DNA of 20,189 nucleotides from SVTX01 sp964526505 (GTDB lineage: Bacteria; Bacillota; Clostridia; Oscillospirales; CAG-272). Each line of letters opens with the position of its first letter. The stretch's first letter is position 1. Positions 15,286 to 20,189 of the stretch are shown here, in pieces. The translations under genes and the position numbers were made by a program. The DNA is taken from NCBI GenBank assembly GCA_964526505.1, contig CAZGJC010000032.1:1-20189 (forward strand), given 5' to 3'. The notes under the pieces were generated by a model. It was not told where the DNA came from and ran no database searches. It was given only the letters and a program-made list of their open reading frames with translations.

Positions 15286-16419
15286 ATGAACTTTACGAAA
15301 CTTGACAAATTTACGGATGAATTATCTCTCAGGGGCATTCCGCTACACGACCTTTCGGTGAGTCTCTCGGGTCGTGAGGTATACAGGAATTTTTCGGGTT
15401 TTCGTGACCACGGTGGAAATTATCCCGTGAGTCGTGACACACTTTATCGGATATACTCAAACTCAAAAATAATAACCTGCACAGCCGGCATGAGGCTTAT
15501 AGAAGAGGGTAAGTTAGGGCTTTACGACGACGTGGCAAAATATTTACCGTCATTTAAAAATATTACAGTCAAGGAAGACAACGGGGAAATCAAGCCGTCC
15601 GGGACGCCCATGAAAATAATACATTTATTTACTATGACGTGCGGTCTTGACTACAATGCAAATTCGCCGTCGGTTTTACGGGCAAGGGGCGAGACGGGTG
15701 CCGATACGGTGAGGGTTTGCTCGGCAATGGCAAGAGAACCGTTGGCATTTGAACCCGGCACACACTGGCTTTACGGTCACGGAATAGACGTTCTCGGGGC
15801 GGTAATTGAGGTGGTCTCGGGAATGAAACTTTCGGATTATTTAAAGAAAATTATGTTTGAGCCGTTAGAGTTATCGGACATAGGATTTCATCCAACAGAG
15901 GAGCAGTCTGGCAGGCTTGCACAGGCTTATTTTTACAACAATGCGGAGGGGGTATCAACTCCCATAAGCAACAACGACGGTTATCCGCTAAGCGAAAGGT
16001 TTGAGAGCGGAGGCGGAGGTCTTTTTTCTTCGGTTGACGACTATATGAAAATAATCTCGACGCTTGCGTGCGGTGGGGTATCGCCTTGTGGGTACAGGTT
16101 ACTCAAAGAGGAAACTATTGCGGAGATGGAAGTTAATCGTCTTTGTCCCGACGCTTGGCGTGATTTTGTCGGCGGTCGCCTTTACGGGTACGGCTGGGGG
16201 CTTTGCGGTCGGGTACACGTAAATCCCGTACTTTCGATGAGCAAGTCAAGCATCGGTGAGTTCGGCTGGGACGGAATGCACGGAGCGTACTCTCTTATTG
16301 ACAGGGAGAGGCAGGTTGCCATTTATTTTTCAACTCAGGTTGCCGGTTGTGCGTATGCTTACACGACGCTCCATCCGCTTATCCGTGACTTGGTTTTCGA
16401 TGCGTTGGAGGGCAGATAA
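15286..16419 (+). CDS. Serine hydrolase of the beta-lactamase/esterase superfamily
   Basis: The product belongs to the class C beta-lactamase-like family (Pfam Beta-lactamase), which includes esterases, D-aminopeptidases and peptide hydrolases as well as true beta-lactamases. The nucleophile motif S-N-S-K is at residues 58-61, a Y-G-H motif at 163-165 takes the place of Y-x-N, and a G-M-H-G segment (His332) sits where the third motif is expected. MRLIEEGKLGLYDDVAKYLP is the usual helix after the SxxK Lys. There is no signal peptide, which argues against a secreted antibiotic-resistance enzyme and for an intracellular esterase. I chose ATG 15286 because GAGGTG lies at 15273-15278; the ATG at 15271 has no binding site and would overlap that site. 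The product is 377 residues. The substrate is unknown. Confidence 0.85.
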   Translation: MNFTKLDKFTDELSLRGIPLHDLSVSLSGREVYRNFSGFRDHGGNYPVSRDTLYRIYSNSKIITCTAGMRLIEEGKLGLYDDVAKYLPSFKNITVKEDNGEIKPSGTPMKIIHLFTMTCGLDYNANSPSVLRARGETGADTVRVCSAMAREPLAFEPGTHWLYGHGIDVLGAVIEVVSGMKLSDYLKKIMFEPLELSDIGFHPTEEQSGRLAQAYFYNNAEGVSTPISNNDGYPLSERFESGGGGLFSSVDDYMKIISTLACGGVSPCGYRLLKEETIAEMEVNRLCPDAWRDFVGGRLYGYGWGLCGRVHVNPVLSMSKSSIGEFGWDGMHGAYSLIDRERQVAIYFSTQVAGCAYAYTTLHPLIRDLVFDALEGR

Positions 16420-16424
16420 ATTTC

Positions 16425-16453
16425 TTGACTATCGGTGTATTTTATGGTATAAT
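16425..16453 (+). promoter_or_regulatory. Promoter of mnmE (extended -10)
   Basis: TTGACT (16425-16430) and a perfect TATAAT (16448-16453) have a 17-base spacer, with TG at 16445-16446. It starts six bases after the stop of the hydrolase gene, giving a leader of about 30 bases with GGAG at 16483-16486. No terminator separates it from the hydrolase gene, so readthrough is also possible. Confidence 0.85.
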
Positions 16454-16491
16454 TTGAGTGATAAATTTTTACTTTTAATTTTGGAGTTTTT

Positions 16492-17871
16492 ATGAATTTA
16501 CTTGACACGATTTCCGCAATATCCACGCCACACGGAAAGGGCGGAATCGCAGTTATCAGAATTTCGGGGTCTGACGCTTTATCTATTGCGGACAAGGTTT
16601 TCAAGCCCATAAAAAATACAAGTCTTACGGATGCCGTCGCAAATTTTGCGTATTACGGCAAAATATACTCAGGGGACGTTCAAATCGACGACGGCATTGC
16701 CGTATGTTTCAGGTCTCCTCATTCGTTTACGGGAGAGGACGTTGTGGAAATTTCCTGTCACGGCGGTATGCTCATTACACAAAGAGTTTTGACGGCGGTT
16801 TTATCCGCAGGGGCAAGGCTCGCTCTGGCAGGTGAGTTTACAAGGCGTGCGTTCATCAACGGAAAAATGAAATTGACAAGTGCGGAAGCACTCGGAAATC
16901 TTCTCGAAGCACAAACGGACGAGCAGATTTTACTTGCAAGGTCGGGCATGCGTGGTATTCTTTCACGGGCGACTGACGAGATTTACAACTCTTTATGCAC
17001 GGTTTTGGCGTCGGTCTTCGCTCACGTGGACTATCCCGATGAGGATCTGGCGGATTTATCGCAAGAGGAAATTATCTCGGTAATCGACGAAAACATTCAC
17101 AAACTCGAAGTTTTGGGGGCGACTTACAGAACGGGTCGTGCCGTGGCTGAGGGCATTCCGACGGTAATTGTCGGAAAGACCAATGCCGGAAAAAGTTCAC
17201 TATACAATGCAATTCTCGGTAAAAATGCGGCGATCGTCACAAACGTCGAAGGTACGACGAGAGACGTTTTGACCGAAAGCACGATGATCGGAAGAGTTTT
17301 AATCAAACTGTCCGACACGGCAGGTCTGAGGGAGACTGATGACGTTGTGGAAAAAATCGGTGTGGAGCGTGCGTTGGAAGTGCTTGACAATGCGGAACTT
17401 GTTTTTGCGGTATTTGACTCATCGGTCGCACCGACGTCCGACGATTTCGAACTTATAAAAAATCTCAAAGAGAAAAACGCCGTTGTTATTGCGGTCCTCA
17501 ACAAGTCGGACGCACAGGTGTGTGCGGATGCACGGAAAATTGCCGACAGTTTTGAGTACAGTGTGTCGGTAAGTGCGAAAAATCACACGGGATTTGATGA
17601 ATTGACAAGTCTTGTGGAGAAAATATACATTGACAAAAATCTTGACACGGACAAGGACGCAGTTATATCAAACGCAAGGCAACATTCTGCGGTTGAGCGT
17701 GGACTTTGTGCTTTGAAAAACGCACGGGAGTACGTCAGTGGTGGTCTTCCGCTCGAAATTTGCTGTTCGGAACTTGAAGAGGCTATGGCGTCTATCGGGG
17801 AACTTGACGGGCGAACCGTGTCGGAGGACGTTGTTGCAAAAATATTCGCAAATTTTTGCGTAGGAAAATAA
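16492..17871 (+). CDS. mnmE: tRNA uridine-5-carboxymethylaminomethyl modification GTPase MnmE
   Basis: MnmE works with MnmG to modify the wobble uridine (position 34) of several tRNAs, using a tetrahydrofolate one-carbon unit and GTP. The 459-residue product has the full architecture: an N-terminal folate-binding domain starting DTISAISTPHGKGGIAVIRI, with the conserved GEFTRRAFINGKMKL at its end; an embedded G domain with G1 GKTNAGKSS (228-236), G2 GTTRDV, G3 DTAGL and G4 NKSD; and the C-terminal CVGK whose Cys (456) is the conserved one of the family. The length is normal. The usual partner gene mnmG is not next to it; a ymdB-type gene follows after 31 bases with no terminator, suggesting co-transcription. 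Confidence 0.97.
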   Translation: MNLLDTISAISTPHGKGGIAVIRISGSDALSIADKVFKPIKNTSLTDAVANFAYYGKIYSGDVQIDDGIAVCFRSPHSFTGEDVVEISCHGGMLITQRVLTAVLSAGARLALAGEFTRRAFINGKMKLTSAEALGNLLEAQTDEQILLARSGMRGILSRATDEIYNSLCTVLASVFAHVDYPDEDLADLSQEEIISVIDENIHKLEVLGATYRTGRAVAEGIPTVIVGKTNAGKSSLYNAILGKNAAIVTNVEGTTRDVLTESTMIGRVLIKLSDTAGLRETDDVVEKIGVERALEVLDNAELVFAVFDSSVAPTSDDFELIKNLKEKNAVVIAVLNKSDAQVCADARKIADSFEYSVSVSAKNHTGFDELTSLVEKIYIDKNLDTDKDAVISNARQHSAVERGLCALKNAREYVSGGLPLEICCSELEEAMASIGELDGRTVSEDVVAKIFANFCVGK

Positions 17872-17902
17872 TTTATTCGGAAAGACTAAATTCGGTATAC
17901 AA

Positions 17903-18670
17903 ATGAAAATTATGGCTATCGGCGACGTTGTCGGAACACGTGCCGTGGATTATCTGAAAAAAAATTTATGGAAGTGTCGGGGCGTTATCGGTGCGGATTT
18001 TGTAATCGCAAACGGGGAAAACGCAACCGACATTCACGGGATATCGTCCGCTGATGCGGAAACTTTACTGAGTTCGGGTGTGGACGTCATCACGCTCGGG
18101 AATCACACGTGGTCAAAAAGGGATATATACAACTATCTTGACGAAAATTCGGGAAAAATCATTCGTCCCGTAAATTTTCCCGCATCGTGTCCGGGATATG
18201 GATACTGTGTTGTCAACGTCGGAAATTACAGGATTTTATGTATAAACGCACAAGGTCAGGCGTTTATGGACACTTTGGATTCTCCGTTTGACGCTATTGA
18301 ACTCGCACTTGCACGTGAAGAGGGGAATTACGACATTTCGGTCTTGGATTTTCACGCAGAGGCGACAAGTGAAAAGTATGCTGTTGCAAGATATTTCGAC
18401 GGGAAAATAAATATAATTTTCGGGACTCACACTCACGTTCCGACGGCGGATTTACAGATTTTGCCGGGTGGCACGGCTTACGTGACAGATCTCGGAATGA
18501 CGGGTCCGACAAACGGAATTTTGGGTACCGACACAAATGCGGTACTTAAAAAGATGCGAGAGCATATGCCGTCAAGGTTTATTCCGGCAGACGGGGATAT
18601 TCAAGTTCAGGCGGTGGTTTTCGAAATTGACGGCGACAGGGTGAAATCACTCAAAAGAATAACTTTTTGA
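17903..18670 (+). CDS. ymdB: YmdB-family metallophosphoesterase (TIGR00282)
   Basis: The family member in Bacillus subtilis is a 2',3'-cyclic-nucleotide phosphodiesterase that affects the switch between motility and biofilm formation. The 255-residue product keeps the dinuclear metal-site ligands: Asp8 in GDVVG, Glu39-Asn40 in NGENA, Asn67-His68 in GNHTW, His151 in DFHAE, and His176/His178 in GTHTHVPTAD. The length matches the family (about 260). The ribosome binding site is weak (only GGAAAG at 17879-17884, about 18 bases upstream), so translation may be low or helped by readthrough from mnmE. No terminator with a T-tract was found after it. Confidence 0.93.
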   Translation: MKIMAIGDVVGTRAVDYLKKNLWKCRGVIGADFVIANGENATDIHGISSADAETLLSSGVDVITLGNHTWSKRDIYNYLDENSGKIIRPVNFPASCPGYGYCVVNVGNYRILCINAQGQAFMDTLDSPFDAIELALAREEGNYDISVLDFHAEATSEKYAVARYFDGKINIIFGTHTHVPTADLQILPGGTAYVTDLGMTGPTNGILGTDTNAVLKKMREHMPSRFIPADGDIQVQAVVFEIDGDRVKSLKRITF

Positions 18671-18775
18671 TTGCGTAAATTTGAACAACAACGAACTCTG
18701 TCTATGGAAAGATGAAATCATCAAAAAATGACTTTTTAACAATTTGGTCACAATTATTTATTATACGATAAACAT

Positions 18776-18804
18776 TTTGCATATATATTATCTATCGGTA
18801 TTAT
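18776..18804 (+). promoter_or_regulatory. Candidate upstream promoter of plsY
   Basis: TTTGCA at 18776-18781 and TATTAT at 18799-18804 are 17 bases apart. Transcription would begin near 18811, leaving a leader of about 58 bases that contains the AGGAGG site. The rest of the 198-base gap after ymdB is AT-rich and holds nothing else I can name. Confidence 0.4.
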
Positions 18805-18830
18805 TCGACGAAATTCGGTGATTTTTTCTT

Positions 18831-18858
18831 TTGACATCGACAGATGAATTACTATAAA
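18831..18858 (+). promoter_or_regulatory. Candidate downstream promoter abutting the plsY ribosome binding site
   Basis: A perfect TTGACA at 18831-18836 and TATAAA at 18853-18858 have a 16-base spacer. The AGGAGG ribosome binding site (18859-18864) follows directly, so a transcript from this promoter would start near 18865 and lack the binding site. Confidence 0.4.
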
Positions 18859-18868
18859 AGGAGGACTT

Positions 18869-19504
18869 ATGAGATACTTTGTGGGAATTATTATCGGCTA
18901 TCTGCTTGGCAGTTTAAGTCCGACTTATATGTTTTCTATAATCAAAAACATCGACATACGCAAGAGCGGTACGGGAAATTTAGGTGCTACGAATGCTATG
19001 CTGACGCTTGGGAAAAAGTTCGGATTTTTGGTTATGGTATTTGATATTGCAAAGGCGTTTATTCCCGTGCTTATATTCAAGTTGCTGTATCCCGGGCAGG
19101 ACGCTTTATGCTTGACTGTCGGGCTTGCAACGGTCATAGGTCACGTTTTTCCTTTTTATTTGCATTTTAAAGGCGGAAAGGGAGTTGCTACGTTTGCGGG
19201 TCTGGTTTTGGCATACAATCCGATAATGTTTTTAATTCTCATTTTAACCGGTCTTTTCTTCATTTTCTGTTTCAACTATTTCTTCGCTCTTCCCGTTTCG
19301 GTATCGGTTTTATTCCCTGTATTTGTGGGCTTTTACAGCAAAGACGTCATATGCACGATTCTTGCGGCGGCAGTTGGGTTAATCATTATTTTGAAGCATT
19401 TGAAGAATTTTAAGAGAATATCCGACGGAACCGAGATAAAATCAAGAGATTATTTCGGCGGAAAGGTTAAGATCACGAAAGTTAAAAAGGACGAGGATAA
19501 ATAA
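18869..19504 (+). CDS. plsY: Glycerol-3-phosphate acyltransferase PlsY
   Basis: PlsY is a membrane enzyme that transfers the acyl group of acyl-phosphate (made by PlsX) to glycerol-3-phosphate, giving lysophosphatidic acid, the first step of phospholipid synthesis in most Gram-positive bacteria. The 211-residue product has about five hydrophobic segments and the three family motifs: GSLSPTYMFS with KSGTGNLGATNA (residues about 14-46), GHVFPFYLHFKGGKGVAT (about 91-108), and the late conserved loop with FKRISDGTE. The length is typical. An AGGAGG at 18859-18864 fixes the start. A terminator follows. PlsX is not in the window. Confidence 0.96.
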   Translation: MRYFVGIIIGYLLGSLSPTYMFSIIKNIDIRKSGTGNLGATNAMLTLGKKFGFLVMVFDIAKAFIPVLIFKLLYPGQDALCLTVGLATVIGHVFPFYLHFKGGKGVATFAGLVLAYNPIMFLILILTGLFFIFCFNYFFALPVSVSVLFPVFVGFYSKDVICTILAAAVGLIIILKHLKNFKRISDGTEIKSRDYFGGKVKITKVKKDEDK

Positions 19505-19516
19505 TACAAACAAATT

Positions 19517-19552
19517 AACGGGTATTCGGCAGTAACCGATTACCCGTTTTTT
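19517..19552 (+). terminator. Terminator of plsY
   Basis: AACGGGTATTCGG (19517-19529) pairs with CCGATTACCCGTT (19536-19548) with one mismatch, followed by a run of Ts to 19552. It begins 13 bases after the plsY stop. Confidence 0.88.
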
Positions 19553-19579
19553 GTTATAAAAATAATATTTGCACGAACG

Positions 19580-19607
19580 ACAGTCACAAATTCGGTGGCT
19601 GTTTTTT
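19580..19607 (+). terminator. Second terminator-like hairpin before the recombinase
   Basis: ACAGTCAC (19580-19587) pairs with GTGGCTGT (19595-19602) with one G-U pair, followed by a run of six Ts (19602-19607). It lies 24 bases before the recombinase start. It may insulate the recombinase from plsY readthrough, or act as an attenuator if transcription begins upstream of it. Confidence 0.6.
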
Positions 19608-19630
19608 GATGCCGAAACGGAGGGGTTTAT

Positions 19631-20189
19631 TTGAGCGTATACGGATACATACGTGTCAGCAGTCGAGATCAAAAGGAGGACAGGCAGTTGATAGCATTAA
19701 AAGATATCGGCGTGGCAGACGAAAATATTTATTTCGACAAGCAATCGGGCAAGGACTTTAATCGTCCGCAATACAAGAAACTACTTAAAAAATTGAAAAG
19801 GGACGACCTGCTCTATATAAAGAGCATTGACCGTCTCGGGCGAAACTATGACGAGATACAGCAACAATGGAGAATACTGACCAAGGAAAAAGGCGTTGAT
19901 ATTGTGGTTTTGGACATGCCACTCTTGGACACACGGAGAGGAAAAGACCTTATGGGAACGTTTCTTTCCGACGTTGTACTGCAAGTACTGTCATTTGTTG
20001 CGGAAAACGAGCGTATAAACATTCGACAACGGCAAGCGGAGGGGATTGCGGCGGCGAAAGCAAAAGGTGTAAAATTCGGCAAACCGTCATCGCCGTTACC
20101 TGAGAATTTCTACGAGGTTCACAAGGCATGGCGTAGCAAAAATTTAACCTTGAAACAAGCGGCAGAGGCGTGTAATATGGCTGTCGGAA
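19631..20189 (+). CDS. Small serine recombinase (resolvase/invertase family), 3' end cut off
   Basis: Translation from TTG 19631 gives 186 residues running off the window edge; small serine recombinases are usually about 180-210 residues, so little is missing. The N-terminus SVYGYIRVSSRDQ carries the catalytic Ser (residue 10) in the YIRVS motif. Further family hallmarks are SIDRLGRNYDEI, the long E-helix with FVAENERINIRQRQAEGI, and a C-terminal helix-turn-helix starting near LTLKQAAEACNM. The TTG start is supported by GGAGGGG at 19619-19625 and by an in-frame TGA at 19607 with no ATG or GTG between. The family performs site-specific resolution or inversion at short DNA sites, usually on mobile elements. 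Its target and partners are outside the window. Confidence 0.93.
   Translation, partial: MSVYGYIRVSSRDQKEDRQLIALKDIGVADENIYFDKQSGKDFNRPQYKKLLKKLKRDDLLYIKSIDRLGRNYDEIQQQWRILTKEKGVDIVVLDMPLLDTRRGKDLMGTFLSDVVLQVLSFVAENERINIRQRQAEGIAAAKAKGVKFGKPSSPLPENFYEVHKAWRSKNLTLKQAAEACNMAVG

Noticed and set aside
15286..16419. Hydrolase as a secreted antibiotic-resistance beta-lactamase
   Set aside because: There is no signal peptide, the second motif is Y-G-H rather than Y-x-N, and no resistance genes are nearby; an intracellular esterase or peptidase is more likely.

Overview
The window looks like chromosomal DNA of an anaerobic, low-to-moderate G+C Gram-positive bacterium, most likely a gut-type Clostridia lineage. 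The reasons are strong GGAGG-type ribosome binding sites, TTGACA/TATAAT promoters (often with a TGn extended -10), AT-rich intergenic DNA, lipoprotein-type solute binding, and the gene families present. No rRNA, tRNA, CRISPR array or insertion sequence was seen. The exact taxon cannot be named from sequence alone.

Region 1 (1-7914) is a sugar locus best read as L-fucose uptake and entry. It holds an L-fucose mutarotase (fucU, 70-510); a convergent AraC-type regulator (613-1611, minus strand); a divergently transcribed CUT2-type ABC importer made of a dual ATPase (1854-3356), a permease (3359-4606) and a lipoprotein sugar binder (4730-5773); a terminator; and L-fucose isomerase (6033-7862) with its own terminator. 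The importer would bring in the sugar, FucU would interconvert its anomers and FucI would isomerise it to the ketose. No kinase or aldolase for the later steps lies in the window.

Region 2 (7915-15212) is one gene: a 2352-residue exported lipoprotein rich in Cys and Tyr, with its own promoter and terminator. It is built from at least three classes of internal repeat carrying CxxC or CxC motifs, two Cys-poor beta-type modules, and a C-terminal domain resembling a pre-peptidase C-terminal (PPC) beta-sandwich. I do not recognise a characterised homologue. It is the most unusual object in the window.

Region 3 (15213-19552) is ordinary cellular machinery: a SxxK serine hydrolase of the beta-lactamase/esterase superfamily, the tRNA-modifying GTPase MnmE, a YmdB-type metallophosphodiesterase and the phospholipid-synthesis acyltransferase PlsY. 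Each transcription unit has a recognisable promoter; the hydrolase and mnmE have separate promoters, and ymdB probably shares the mnmE transcript.

Region 4 (19553-20189) is the start of a small serine recombinase (resolvase/invertase) with a TTG start. It is cut by the window edge and may mark the border of a mobile or invertible segment further right.
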